Shown: one piece after another, positions 34,231 through 46,720 of the stretch | Numbering within the stretch: the first letter of the stretch is position 1 | Layout of the letters: every line of letters starts with the position of its first letter | Assembly (NCBI GenBank): GCA_963576565.1 | Contig: OY755047.1 | Coordinates: 32,842,851-32,906,850, forward strand | Reading direction: 5' to 3' | Length of the DNA stretch: 64,000 bases | Source of the DNA: Aspidapion aeneum | Lineage: Eukaryota > Arthropoda > Insecta > Coleoptera > Brentidae | The notes under the pieces: model-generated | What the model was told of the DNA's origin: nothing | What the model saw: only the letters and a program-made list of their open reading frames with translations | The model's database searches: none | Made by a program: the position numbers and the translations under genes

Positions 34231-35190
34231 ATGAAGTTTTTTGTCATTCCGTCGCGCACAGCAAAACAGGTGAGAAGAAGGTATTTGTTTTTTATGCAAA
34301 TTCTAGCTCAACCCATGCCACGTATTACATTTCGCATTCAGGGAAAAGTACAGATCGTTCAATGGTATTTCCGGGGAAATACCTGTCAAGATGTGGAAAA
34401 TTTATTTATTGCCGCGTTTAAGATAAAAAATATTCCAACCCGTAGCACGCTCCAAAAAAATTATCCATTTCCAACGAACAGGATGTGTCAATTATTGCCA
34501 CAAATACAGTGGTGGAGAGGCAACTGTACTAACTAACTAAACGGCGTGAAACTATGATTTATGCCGCAGCAGAAGCCTTGCCCCTCTCTTTCAGTAAAGC
34601 AATTGCCCAGAACTGTCCGAAACATTTTGAAACGACATAAATACCGGAGTTTTAAAGTAAAGAAAATGCAAGAAATTTTTCCAGATGATCAGTTTTGAAG
34701 AATGGAGTGTGGAGAAGTCATGATTGAAAAAGCGAATCAGGATGAACATTTTATTAAAAGTATTTCTTTTACTGACAAAACTTCGTTTTCAATTTATGGC
34801 CGTCACAACTTTCGTTGTTCATTACTGGTCACGGAAAAATAAACATTTACATACTGCGGAACGGACCCAGTATCCTCAAAAGCTTGGGTCTGGACTGGGA
34901 TTTTGGGTAACAATATCAGTCCTTTTTTTAACAATGGTAATTTACGAGGGAGAAGTTATTTAGCTCTGTTGCTGGACCATATCATTCCTACGATTCGACA
35001 AGTCCCAAATGTTGATTTTAACCAAATTTGGTTTATGCAAGATGGTTGCCCAGCTCATAACACTTTGCCTGTGAGAGTGTTTTAAATGTTTTATTTCCAA
35101 GACCGCTTATTAAAAGCAGACAAAAATCCAAATTTATTCGCATGGCCATCTAAGAGATCACTTTGGATTAATTACGAGCAAAAATAATCA
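34231..35190 (+). pseudogene. mariner/IS630-type transposase pseudogene
   Basis: Pieces in two or more plus-strand frames follow transposase order. A helix-turn-helix N-terminus of DUF4817 type comes first (KVQIVQWYFRGNTCQDVENLF, at about 34350-34410). A second HTH-like segment ends near KRHKYRSFKVKKMQEIFPDDQF (about 34630-34700). Then come the first catalytic Asp (SFTDKTSF, about 34765) and the second Asp (WFMQDGCPAHN, about 35028-35060). The region expected to hold the third acidic residue is present but frame-shifted and ends near 35190. Stops and frameshifts are numerous. Such enzymes cut and paste elements at TA sites and could have mobilised the TA-flanked MITEs elsewhere in the window, but no matching ends prove that. 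Confidence 0.75.
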
Positions 35191-36005
35191 CCACCCTGCA
35201 ATGATTGACAACTGAAATGTTAGGTAATGGCACCGAGCGGTGGTATTTTTGAGAATTTAATTCATTAGGTAGTTCTTAAATCACTATGAAAGAATTTGGT
35301 TACAAAACAGACCCCTTTCTAATTTTTTTTACTGGGACAGCCACCAACTTTAGTTCTTGGCACGTGCGCAAAGTACTTTCTTGCAATTAAAGCTTATCCA
35401 AACTCCGCTTAGCGTCGTGCGTCTAACTGATTTTGACTGCTGGAAAACATGACTTTGCGCACTGATTAGGAAAACTACAATTTTCTTTTGTTCTTCTAAT
35501 TTTTTTACACTTTAGTACAACTCTTTTGCTATCGAGCTTTTGCCCAGTTTGCCAATGTGTTTTAAACGCTCCTGCATTTTGTCTAACTAAGGAACATGGC
35601 AAATTAAAATGTTTTAAAATTTCGGCAACACTGAGAGCAGTTTCTGTTTAGAAAATCATAAACACGATCAAAAATAATATTAAGGGTTTTTTTAATAAAG
35701 TTATAATAGATATATAAAGTAAAACTCCATACTTGTGTGTGTACGTTCCTAAGTTGCAAGTTGGGGTGGCATAGCTGGTGCCGTCAATGCTAAAACTGTG
35801 TTTGAACCGAACTGATCTATATCTACCTTTCAGAACATGGGCGTACGCAGCATAAAACTTAGGGGGGACTTATTTTTTGAAATAACAAAAAAAAACTAAA
35901 AATATAAAACGAACATACATTCACATCATTTTTCCAAATCTTGACCTATTACAGTAAAACGAAACTTCCACGATCTTAAGCAAATCTTACTTACATCCTC
36001 TTCTT
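35191..36005. other. noncoding DNA
   Basis: No frames or repeats recognised; likely remains of transposon flanks on both sides. Confidence 0.45.
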
Positions 36006-36800
36006 CTACTTGTTTATTTTTTCTGAAACTAATTTCCGGTGTACACTCAGTATGCATAAACCGCTTAATCTATCCTCTAAAAAAATCGTTCTATTAAAGA
36101 TCACCATTTTTTTGGTGGCAAAATATATAGAGCGGTTTCTACTGATGGCAAAAAAAATACGGTTATTTAAAAAAAAATTTGACTTGCAAACTATTTTTGC
36201 CTCTCCACAAGTTGTACCATAATTTAGCCTCATCATCAAGTCCAGCATAACAAACAAAGTTAGTGCCAATAAGTCAAAAGCTGGTTACTTTTTTATCAGA
36301 TGAGCAATGCAGACATTATCAGAGGCTATCGAGGTTTTAATAAAGATATTTTTCAATATTCTGGTATTATTTGCTGGAACGTTCAACGATTTTGCTGTCG
36401 CCCAACTATCCTAGGCACCTGTGACTCTGTTTCAAGGATTTCAGAACGTGTGTTGGCTTCAGCTAAAATATCACTTTTTGTGGCCATTTTTAATGTGATT
36501 TCCACATTGTTATAAATCTAAACTTTTAGATTGCAAGATATTGGCCACAGGTTCCAAAAGCGAAAAATACTTTGCTATCAGGTACAGGGAAATAATAAAT
36601 ACCGACCTTGATGAAGCACTGTAAAACTGAAGTTCCACCTTTTTAGTTACGGATTTGCCGTCTTCTCGTTTTTAAGGATGCACAAAAAGTTATCTTTAAA
36701 TACAGCAATAACTTTTTATTTTTAAGACCATCGTGTTTTACAAAGGAGAGGAATATTTGTGTCATACTTTCTTCTTAAAACTAATTCATGGAAAACACGA
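36006..36800 (-). pseudogene. hAT-superfamily transposase pseudogene (ZMYM1/DUF4371-like)
   Basis: Minus-strand reading in several frames gives, in order, IPLLCKTRWS (about 36745), ISLYLIAKYFSLLEPVANIL (about 36590-36535), EANTRSEI, QVPRIVGRQQNR (about 36400) and LLKPR. Then come EAKLWYNLWRGK (about 36220) and the C-terminal EDRLSGLCILSVHR (about 36035-36075). The last piece is the end of the hAT dimerisation domain, and the CKTRW and VPRIVGRQ blocks are typical of the ZMYM1-like hAT group. Many stops and frame changes make it dead. hAT enzymes create 8-bp target duplications, as seen for the MITE at 41.9 kb, but the two are not shown to be related. Confidence 0.68.
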
Positions 36801-37904
36801 ACAATATCCTTTACAATAATTCTATATCTTTAGAAATAAGTGTATCGATGGTATAATAATATGTAGATAGGATAAGTAGAAAGTTCTAACTTGAATGATT
36901 GTTTTGTTTGGAAATTAGAAAATTATTAAATTATTTTCAACATTTAGGCGAGGAAAATGCCCCTCCCTGCCACTTGTAGTAGCAAAGAGATTTCAGAGTT
37001 GCAAACTTGGGTATCACCTACCCTCACGAATCCTAGCATTATCACTTTCATAAAAAAATCATAGATACATGCGCATTTGCAGTGAATACTTTTATTACCT
37101 GGCCTCCAAGGAAAATATTTTTACGAATCTCTGACTACAACCGATTTGGCTTGTGATAACTCTGTTAACATAATTCAAACATATAAAGTGGAGTCTTAAG
37201 TAAATTTAACAAACCTCAAGCAAGAAAGGCATTCAAAGAAAACAAGGCACAACACAAGCGCTCTGGAAACTTTTAATGTGTCTCATGAGTGTGAAAATAC
37301 TTCACGGTTTCCTAAACAAAGACAAATTTATTCTATTAGTCAACCTTTGTTTAAGAATAAACGTTGAACTTTTTTGAGAACATTGGATAATATAAAAAAC
37401 TATCCAATACTTTTATAAAAATTGGGTAAAATAACAAAAAAATATTTACCCAGAAGTATGCATCTCCATCGTTAATCAAAATATTTTCAACTGGTGTTAC
37501 ACCTGTTTTAAAGACACCAAACACCCTTTATTTTATTGAGCCAAACACAAATACAAAGTTAGTATAAACAAAACCTAACAACTTATAATACTATTAGATA
37601 TTAACGAATGGAAGTGAGAATTATTGCCCGCGCGTAGTAGATCAAAGAACTACTGGGTTGTAAATAAATAAATAAAATATATTTAAACGAGTGACTAATT
37701 TAGGCCTATTGTTGGTTTAACACCAGGCCTTTGCCAGACCGCTCAATTTGTCCTTTTGATTGACATAATAGAGACTTATTGGAAGTGTAATAAAGTCTAG
37801 CAGTAATAATGCTAAAAGTATATTGACACCTTCGCATGCGCCGCCGTAAAATGCGGTACAAATAAAGTCATGCATTATTCATGTCTATTTATCTATCTAT
37901 TTAA
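36801..37904. other. noncoding DNA
   Basis: No gene is recognised. A (AAAT)n-like AATAAATAAATAAA tract near 37661-37676, followed by CCTATTGTTGGTTTAACACC, may be the tail of a retroposon on the plus strand, but no body is visible. Confidence 0.4.
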
Positions 37905-38770
37905 CCTTCGATCCATCTTTGGACATAGGCCTCCCACAATATCTTCCACTCTTCTTTGTCTTTGTCACCGTATTCATTCAGCTAGTGTCCGAATGTTTCT
38001 TAAAATCGTCGACCCATCTAATTTGAGGTCTTCTTCTACTTTTTTATTTTTTAAGGTTTCCACTTTATAATACATTTGTTCCATCGATCGTCTTTCTGTC
38101 TGATATTATGACTGGCTAATTTCCATTTTAATTTGGCTACTTCTCATTCATTCCTTTTTCTATCTGTTAGCTTTGCATGTAACATTCGTATTCCCATTGA
38201 TCTTTGGGCATTTGCTACCTTATCCATGTTTGTTTTTGTAAGTGTCCAGGTCTGGTATTCATAGATAAGTACAGGAAGGATAGGTTGTAGCTGTGAGTTT
38301 ATGTTCTTTATTTTTGTTTCGAGTTTCTTCATGCTTTCTTGCGATGGTTACCTTTTTATTTGGTATAATTCTTTATAGAATAGTTGTGTAATATTTATTT
38401 ACAATCAAAGTTAATTTCTATGCCGTTCAAATCCTTTATTTTAATTATTTCATATCTGCCTTAGTTTTTTCATCTTTCTGTTATTTTCTATATTATTTGG
38501 TGGTTTTTTCTTTTACTTTTTTTCATCTTTCTTACAGTTTTATTTTTTTTCTGTGAATTCTATCGATGACCTTTTTCATTCTTTTTCCAGGTTCCGCCTT
38601 ATTTCCATACGTATCTTTATTTCTTCCGATAAACAATTTTCTCCTTTTATCTTTTTGTGCGATATCTTTTCCTACTTTGGTCATAGCTCTTGTGAACGTA
38701 TCGTTTATTTCATCTATGTTTTCATTTTCGCATCTTAAGTTTTGAGTTTCTTTAATCTTTCTGTGTATCT
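37905..38770 (-). pseudogene. internally deleted RTE-clade LINE fragment
   Basis: On the minus strand, sequence near 38740-38560 reads like the linker after the endonuclease (CENENIDEINDTFTRAM, then GKDIAQKDKRRKLF). This is followed after an undetermined gap by the RT C-terminus (LIYEYQTWTLTKTNMDKVANAQRSMG at 38300-38200, then KLTDRKRNE). The RT core between them is missing. The 3' end has the shared CCAAAGATGGATCGAAGG phrase and an ATAGATAGATA tail. It is the same family as the copy split by Jockey, in opposite orientation. Confidence 0.72.
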
Positions 38771-39049
38771 AGCTATTTTGTGTAAGTTTACTCAAGTGGT
38801 TATTGTCAAGTTGTTTATTATTATCTCTTTTCACTTCGAAATTGCTATCAATGCAGATTTTTCTTCTGAGCATCCTGTAATCACTGCCTGTTGTAAAACT
38901 GTTTAGGACCTTGTGTAACTTGGCCTTATTATGACAGATCGTTGAATTTTATCAGCTGAGTTGTCACCTAATAGTTTTGCATTATTTGTTTGTTTTGTTT
39001 TTTGTGTAGGAGATTTGTTACAGATTTTTATGATTTTTCGTATGGTTTT

Positions 39050-39410
39050 TAGCTCACACGTATAATGTAACTGATCTTGCTAAAAATAAGAAAAAAAAGT
39101 TGCTCCGTTTAAGAAAAAATTATATATCTTTGCGTTTCAGCTGATTTTTTGAAACTTTTTTGTCGCGCTGTCTGTTTGTAGGTCTGTCTGTATATCTGTC
39201 TGTAATGACAAACGCGCATAACTCGAAAACTACTTGCCGCATTTTAATGAAATTCGGTACTTAGGTTGGGTTTTGGCTTTAAATGGTCTCACTTAAAAAT
39301 AAATAAAATCGACCAGACATAGGCCGACAAAAATGGTGGGGGTGGATCACATATTGAGTTCTGGTTAAAATATTAATTGTGTGGAACTATACTAAAGGTA
39401 ACTAAATGAA
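39050..39410 (-). repeat. reverse-oriented copy of the (ACAG)n dispersed repeat
   Basis: TTAGCTCACACG at about 39050, the GTTGCTCCGTTT phrase, TATATATCTTTGCGTTTCAG, a CTGTCTGTATATCTGTCTG tract, CATAACTCGAAAACTACTTG, ATGAAATTCGGTACTTAGG and GGTGGGGGTGGAT reproduce, as reverse complement, the repeat at 4850-5837. One unit, noncoding. Confidence 0.8.
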
Positions 39411-41640
39411 CATGAAAAAAAATACATTATAGCTGGTTGTGTCCATGTTATCCAAGTTACGCTGAGGGGGGGGGGTGAATTTACAATCGGAGGCGTTCCC
39501 GGGTGGCGTAGAGAGGGTTATTTTCGCTGCCCAATATGGGTAAAAACTACTTTATTATATTATTATAAAAATAATCCGCTCTTGATTCCTGTAAGCAAAT
39601 GACATACCTATTTCTCTTCCGAAAGTTTTTCCCGCTTGCAACCCATTGTCTCTGTCTCAGTAAATGGTGTGTTACAATAGGTACAGTGTCTGGATTTATA
39701 GACGTAACTAGAGAACGCGTTCTTTTACCAAGGACCTACTTTGACAACGTTGCGCATGTATCACGGGACCAGCCTTGTCTTAAGGCAAACCCCATGCATA
39801 AAACGACTTTTGAGTTGCTAAAGTTTAACCCCAAATCCGTGCTTTGCTCGCAACCCAGCTGCATTTTTTGATGGAGACACTTATGTTCTATGATTGTTCG
39901 CGTCGGCCAAAATAGGTCGCAATAAATGTTATATTTTTATTGAATGAAAAATGAGGAACAGGACAATAAACATACAGCAACCTATAATGATCATCAACTC
40001 ATTTGACCCAACCGCGTTGAGGTTTAGCAGTATTTAATAAAGTTTAAAGTATTTTGGAATTTACAAAAAGTCTCTAATAATATACAATAAGGACGTAAAT
40101 GGACCCCTCCTTTAACTTTTAAACAAAGAAAGATATCGACTTCGTGTAAAAAGTTTTTTAATATGATGATTTATAAAGTTTTTTTTGTGCTGACCCTTTT
40201 TTAAAAGAAATCTTACGTCTCTAGCTTGCGCGGCGCTGATTAATTTTAAGCACAAATTACGTGGGTATTTTAAAAAGTTATATTAAAAAAAAATTCTTCC
40301 CTAGCTACAACAAAGACGATAAAGATATTCTAGCAAGATGAAGAATGATTTAAGAAAAATTGGGACTAAGCGTAAGGAGTATGTTCTGGATAAGGATAAC
40401 ATATCTAGCCAACTTAATTCCAAATGACGAACGCAATGGTGCCTATAAATTTAAGTATCCCATTTTGCCCCCCTTTCCCCTACGTGTGAGAGGTGCAAAT
40501 TATGTAGAATTTTTTAAGGGATATGAATATGTTATAATTTGTGTGTGTTTTGTTATAGAGTTTCGTCAACAAATCCAATTTTTTTAGTCGGGAGATGTTA
40601 TCACTGCCCCCTAGCGGGAGCTATACAAACAAAAAGCCTATTTTAGATGAATTCGCAAGGTATAGTAGTTTCTGAAACAAATCCGGCTGCCATCCAATGG
40701 GACACCCTGTATAAAAAATATTTTATTTGTTTTAATACTTTAATTAACAACTAGCATAAGTTAAAGGGGCAAGATGTTTTTATAATTTCACTTTTGCTCG
40801 AAACGCCACCATAGAAATTGTGTTTTAATCTAGTAGGTAATCCTTTGGGGTTTAAAATAAATTAGAATCACGAATCGCTGCTAGGCAGATCTAGATTAGC
40901 ATAAGTGTGCAGAATAAATTGTTCCTTTAATTTTGAAAGCCACTTTCCCCGATGTATTCAAAAATCAGGTAGCTAGTAGGATTATCAGAAATAGAGAAGA
41001 AGTTCTATATTGTACCAGGGCTATCAAAACGGACGGGCCACGATCCTCCACTTTGTTGACGTCACATCCGGGGCTGATTTTTTTTTGATGGTCACGTTAC
41101 GACACAGCTGATTGTCTTTAAAATATTGAAGTTAAAATGACGGTTCATGAATATTTAATTTTTTTTTAAATAACGCCGTTTTTGAGATTGTTTTTACTTT
41201 ATTCTTGCAGAACAATTTTTTTTAAATGTATAGTAATCCTTAATTTTTCATAGCCGCTTCATTAGCTCACACAATAATTCAGTTTAAAGCAGAAGCAAAT
41301 GTGACAATCACAGATGACAAAGTCAAATACATGTCAAATATAACAGTTGGCATGTGGTAAATGGCGGGTAATTTGAATTCAAAATAAGAAATGCTAAATC
41401 TTGAAGATTTTAACCTTTTAATCATGTTGCTTCCTTACAAACCTTTGGTGGAATATCGGGATGGTGTCTGAGAATATTTCACTGAAATTTTGCGACAATC
41501 TGTAGTGCCATTTTGAAAATAACATAAAAAAACGTCTGACCTCCCATAAGACCCAATGTAAAATTCAGCCCCGGGAGAACAGCTGATTTTTTCAGGGTCG
41601 TGGCCTCTATTTTTGTGTTGGCCTTGATTGTACATAAACC
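39411..41640. other. noncoding DNA
   Basis: No convincing gene. The 90-codon frame at 39599-39871 (plus) has no family motif. GGGACACCCTGTA at about 40692 is one end of the CAGGGTGTCCC MITE family without a visible partner. GGGGGGGGGG near 39466 is a G-run. Confidence 0.45.
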
Positions 41641-41644
41641 AATT

Positions 41645-41722
41645 ATAACGTATTTTCTAGAGATCCTGTATGTATGACATATTTTAAAGATATACAGACG
41701 CGACAAACTCTTCAAAGTCAAA
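41645..41722 (-). repeat. dispersed repeat, copy 1
   Basis: Reverse complement of 42985-43055: TTTGTCGCGTCT, then AAAATATGTCATACATACAGG, then TCTCTAG are shared. Both copies lie within 1.4 kb in opposite orientation. Noncoding. Confidence 0.65.
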
Positions 41723-41759
41723 TTTATTTAAGTCAATATCAAAGGATGAAAATATCGGT

Positions 41760-42490
41760 CCACCACGACCTGTATATAAGGCTGAGGAACTTCTGAGGCA
41801 AAATTCAATATGGCGCTGCCTAGCCCGGGCAGCAATGGCTTTTTTTTTAGATAACGTGGAAAATATGTTATTTCGGTGTATTCAGTAGCGGATGCCTGCA
41901 GGGGGCAAAGGGGCTCGGGCACCCCGCTCTCCAGACAAAAATTATTTTTTAGTTCTACCGCATCACTTATTTAAACTTGTTAACAAAATCTACTAAAGTT
42001 TTCAAAATATTTTTCGCCTGTGGCGCATTTGAACTACTTTTTGACGCAAAATTTTACAGCTCAGACCTACGAAAAACTACTAAAATAAATAGCTTGGTAT
42101 TTGCTGCCACTTTGGCCCCTTCCACCAGGAAATCTTGGATCCGCCACTAGGTGCATTTTGACCTATCTTAGCAATATCGTCGAGATGTATGTGAGTGTGT
42201 GTGTGTGTGTGTGTACGTCTGTAACACGATAGCTTCCAACCGCTAAATCGCTTTTCATAAAATTTTCAGGTAAAATAGTGTTCGACACTGCAACGAGCTG
42301 ATTAGATTTTTGGCAAAATCCATTAATGCTACTAACAGTTTTTTGACAATCATTTGCGGTTTTCGGAATATAGTAGACCATTTTTCTCAATAATTTGTCT
42401 TATCACTAAAAGCTTCGTATGAGCTTTCGTTTCTGAGATATTAACAAAAAACTGTTTTCAAAGCTGATATATCATGGAGTTCATTTGGAG
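41760..42490 (-). repeat. dispersed repeat family, copy A (carries a hAT MITE)
   Basis: Outside 41883-42149 this segment is the reverse complement of 46200-46720. Shared phrases include TTCCGAAAAC, TAATGGATTTTG, AAAATTTTATGAAAA-type, a purine tract with TGTGTGTG here versus ACACACGCAGACAGAC there, and GATATTGCTA. The copy's own (GT)n tract is at 42188-42213. It is interrupted by the MITE, whose borders coincide with a continuous site in copy B. Noncoding. Confidence 0.78.
41883..42149. mobile_element. non-autonomous hAT element (MITE) with 8-bp target duplication
   Basis: The ends are CAGTAGCGGATGCC and, inverted, TAGTGGCGGATCC, a hAT-type terminal pattern. GGTGTATT (41875-41882) and GGTGCATT (42150-42157) flank it and match at seven of eight bases. 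At 267 bp it has no coding capacity. Copy B of the host repeat (near 46610) runs through this point without the insertion. A CGCATTTGAACTAC-type interior matches nothing else here. Confidence 0.85.
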
Positions 42491-42984
42491 TGTGCTAATC
42501 TTCCAATAATAAATAATTTATTATTTATGAATAGCTACATATATGGATATAGTAATTACCAAAAATCCATAAACTTTCAATCGTTTAATATACTTGCCAC
42601 TGCAAAATACATTATTTGTATTTATTTGCAGTTTCAATCCTATAAATTCATCAATTTCAACGAATTATACCTAACCGAATGTGTGGCCTCATTGGCCGCC
42701 ATCTTGGATTCGATACCTGGCCCTTGTCGAGAGGGTGGTGATCGGTTCTCTATACTCGAGCGATGTTAAGAGAGAGACGAACCTTCTGTCCTTGTTAATT
42801 CATAAGCGTTGGAAAATAAAAATAAACGTTTTATAACAAAACTTATACAGGGGGTGCGGACAAACGTGTTTGTTTAAATGTTGCATGATGATTGATGTCA
42901 CTCACCGCTGACCATTTAAATTATTTAAGCGAAACAAACGCCAATGAATTTGGCAAGAAAATAACATAAACAAAAAATATTTAT

Positions 42985-43056
42985 TTCAGTGACTTTAATG
43001 GGTTTGTCGCGTCTCTCTTTAGTAAAAATATGTCATACATACAGGGTCTCTAGTAT
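42985..43056 (+). repeat. dispersed repeat, copy 2
   Basis: The same sequence as 41645-41722 in the opposite orientation, starting TGACTTTAATGGGTTTGTCG. The end near TCTCTAGTATTTTCTAC departs from copy 1. Confidence 0.65.
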
Positions 43057-45119
43057 TTTCTACAAAAAAAGGACCCTGCACAGCACTTATGTGATATGTC
43101 AAAATAAAACTGTCACTACATTAACCCTTAACTGCCATTGTCGGTTAAACAGAATAGCAATTAGGCTTCACATCTTGGTAGAATTGGCAAATTGAAAGTT
43201 TAAGCTTTGCCCCTTTAACGTAAAATATTGAAAATGGATAGTGATTATTTTCAACCTATCATAAGCCATTGAAATATTTATAAAAAAATATATATAACTG
43301 ATACAATACCTCTAAAAAAAAAGATGGAGTCGGTCTGAGCCCACGACACATTTAACGTGACTAAAAACCTCGAAGCCCGTTAAGGGTTAATCAAATTCAA
43401 TTATATTGTAGATTTCGATGTTCTAATCACAATGTCTTATGTGTTTAGCAAACGATCTTATGACTGGTTGGAAAGAGAAAAAAACAGTGTTGGTAAAATA
43501 AATTTCTTTTCAAAGAACTACTTACTAAGAAAATGGTTTAAATTTTTTTTTGACACAGTAGTTTTTTCCTAAAAACATTATTATTTTGTTTTCAATTATT
43601 TTTTAGAAATATGTTTAAAAAAATTACTATACGAAATAAACAAAATTGCTAACTTAATTCACGACGGCGCGGCGGCCAATTGGTCGGGCAGCAAATTGGG
43701 TTGGCGGGAAGTTGGGTCCGCGGTGGAGAATTTTCCCTTTCCGGGTAACCCAATTCAAAAATTAGGATTTTGGTGTGCCGTTTTTAAATAGACGAGGGGT
43801 GTTATCTTAAATGGTATTTTATTTTTGCAAATATTTTTTTTTTCATTATCAAATTTTTAACGCTTCATTTGCTATTCAAAATTAGCTGTTTGAAAGCGGC
43901 TATTTGGCAAAAGCAGCGACTGCTTTTATTGCTATTGTTATTTTTTTCCCAAAAATCATTGACAAATTAGTGATTTTTTTGGAAAAATGCAGTGGTTTCT
44001 TATTTAAAACATTTTTCCTTAATAGTGTCGTAATACCCAGATAAAGTTTTGTTTGTAAATTAAATCGGCCACATACATTTTGTACAGCGTGGCCAGCCTT
44101 CTATCTAGGGTAGGATTTTTGTATGGGCCATAACGATTGCATGTGAGAACAGAAAAACGTAAAACTAACATTGCCGGTTTAGCAAAAATATCAGTTTAAA
44201 CCGAGACTTAATTCGCGAAAGGACAATTTAGTCATTTTTATGTAAGTGCATTCATTTAACGGGGTGATAATGGTGATACACAACTAGAATAATACATTAC
44301 AATTTTGCTTGTTTCTAAAAGTAAATATTTCACTCACTTACAGTCAATTTTGTTTGAAAGATAACTTATCAATCTACAGGTAAGCTACCTATTATTTAAT
44401 TTTAGTTTTTTTAACGCATTTTAGTCCAACCATAAAAAAGGTAATGGTGGACTACAGTGACGCAGCATGGGTAGGGATCGCGGTAGGGTGGCGAGACTCT
44501 AGGGGGACGGCAGAGGTGGCGTGAAGCCTTAAAAGTAACTCCGCTCACCTGATTGAGTACTTACTCCTAGACAAAATTTAAATTTGAAAAAAGTAGCAGT
44601 CATTTCTTGAGAAAATGCGTCGGAGACAATATTTTTAGAAAACATTGCTTTAAATGCTCGCAGGCGAAAATAGACTTAAAAGCAAACTTAATTGATAACT
44701 AAAAACGTAAAAAAAAGTCTGAATCCGAAAAAATACACCGGAGGAAGCAAAAATCTCTTCATGCTAAACAGACACCTTAGACATTTTTTATCTTTCCAGA
44801 ACAATGAATAAATTTTTAAACAAAAATCAATACAAGTAAAGTTATGCATAGCTGATACTTTTTAAAGTAAAATTAGTTAAATAATACTTTTAACCCTTTC
44901 TTTTTAACCAAAATCGTTGGGTTAAAATCGTTTGAGGTGTTCTTGATTTATCGTGTGTATTCAAACAAACAATTTATTTTATTCGCCAATTTCGGTGATT
45001 TAGGATCCAAAACTCACATTTAATAAAACTAAAAAATTAAATTTTTACGTTTTAAATAACCTCTTGTATGGTGGACTAAAAATCAAGTCATGTAATAATT
45101 CTTGAAATGTTTCAGGTTG
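43057..45119. other. noncoding DNA with two GC-rich patches
   Basis: There are no genes. GC-rich patches at about 43665-43750 (GGCGCGGCGGCC) and 44455-44525 (GGGATCGCGGTAGGGTGGCG) stand out from AT-rich surroundings; neither encodes anything recognisable. Long T-runs are frequent. Confidence 0.45.
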
Positions 45120-45201
45120 TCCGCCTCTTGACTACTGCGATCACTTGCGCCTGTAGTTAAATAACTACAGGCGCAAGTGATCGCAGTAGTCAAGAGGCGG
45201 A
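45120..45201. repeat. perfect palindrome, 40-bp arms with 2-bp spacer
   Basis: TCCGCCTCTTGACTACTGCG and its continuation to 45159 is repeated without a single mismatch as reverse complement from 45162 to 45201, around the spacer AA. The arms are close to 50% G+C in an AT-rich context. The two-base spacer is too small for a normal microRNA hairpin loop. A recent local inverted duplication by template switching is the simplest origin. No other copy of the arm was noticed in the window. Confidence 0.97.
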
Positions 45202-46199
45202 TAAATATCCAGGTTACCTTTGGCAACGCTGGAACGCTTTAGACGGAAATCGGACGTATCGTGGTATCTTATTAATACATACATATCTGTTTTTTATCCT
45301 CTCAAGATATACGACATTCCCAAACTTGTTCAAATTGGTGACACTTTGACTTTTCCATAAGCGGTGTGCAGTGTTAGTTATTTGTAGACAGTACATTAAA
45401 TTCTACACCGTAGAACTAATCAAAATTAGTAACTTTCTTAAGTTTAAACAGTATACACGCGCCATTAACCTGTAAAAAGAAAAGGAGCGGTTTTTAAGTT
45501 ACATAACACAGGTCTACAAAATAATAATAAAATTATGTTACCAAAAATAATAATACGGATTTTTGTTGAGGATGAACCACTGATTCTGTAACTACTTCCT
45601 CAGTATTAACTACAAAAAAACTTTTTTTATATTTTCCGTGTGAAAAAGAAACTTTGGTGTAACTTTTATGAACGTCAATATTAGCATATAAATGTACAAG
45701 CTATTAAACAAACAAAAAAGTCCCTCTGTATACAGGTGTATTTCTAAATACAATACATACAAAAAAGATCTTGTAGATAAATATTTTTTTTTAGATTTTT
45801 TAGATTACAGTTAAAAGAGGGTCTTGTAGGTATATTTTTATAGTTTTATCAGTTCCAGAGGTATTCGGATTTGAAATAAAAATTAAAAAAAAAATACACC
45901 CATCTTACGATAACTAGGCCGTGCTGTGTTACTTTTAAAAATATTTGTAAAACATCAAAGGTATATTATATAATATACATAATATATATATATAACAGTT
46001 TTCAGCATATTGTCTAGTATTTTTTAATGTCGATGGGATAATCACAGATTACTGCTGGGGGTTGCAACGGGACTATTCCAACACAGAACACCAAAGACAA
46101 TCGGTTAAAAAAAGTTTTCTTGGTTAGCTTCTAGTATAGATTAGTAGATACTCGATTCTTATAGAAAATAAATGGATCCATGACGGATTGACATTTTCC
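45202..46199. other. noncoding DNA
   Basis: AT-rich; includes a TATATATATATA stretch near 45960-46000. No gene or transposon end recognised. Confidence 0.5.
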
Positions 46200-46720
46200 T
46201 AGCTAGCCTATTATCACACTTCAAATGAAGCCATGATAATATATTAGCCTTGAAAACAGTTTTTTGTAAATATCGGTGTGCGACAATATCTCAGAAACTA
46301 AAGCTCCTACGAAGTTTTTGGTTGTAACACGAATTATTGAGCAAACATAGTCTACTATATTCCGAAAACAGTCTATTGAAACGATGCTCCGTTAAAAAGT
46401 TACCATTTTTTTTTAATTGTCAAAAAACTGTCATTAGCTTTAATGGATTTTGACCAAAATCTAATCAGCTCGTAAGACTGTCGAACGATATGTTACCTCA
46501 AAATTTTATGAAAATCGGTTCAGCGGTTTAGGAGCTATTGTGTTACGGACAGAAATAATATACACACGCAGACAGACATCACGACGATATTGCTAGGATG
46601 GGTCAAAATACATCCAAAAAACACATTTTTGGCGTTATCTGAAAAAAAAAATTGTCGAAAATTATACCTTCTCTAGTCATTGCTATGTGGGCTAGGAAGG
46701 TAATATGTCTTCTTTTTCAC
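46200..46720 (+). repeat. dispersed repeat family, copy B (empty site)
   Basis: The plus-strand copy of the family at 41760-42490. The phrase AAAATTTTATGAAAATCGGT followed by a TTGTGTTACGGACAGA segment and CAGACAGACATC resembles tails of many insect retroposons. The sequence GGTCAAAATACATCC (about 46594-46612) corresponds to the uninterrupted target of the hAT MITE in copy A. Noncoding. Confidence 0.78.

Noticed and set aside
39599..39871. 90-codon plus-strand frame with several Cys residues
   Set aside because: The Cys spacing matches no zinc-binding pattern I know and there is no supporting context.
45120..45201. microRNA precursor at the palindrome
   Set aside because: Arms are perfectly paired with only a two-base spacer, which does not fit a typical precursor loop.
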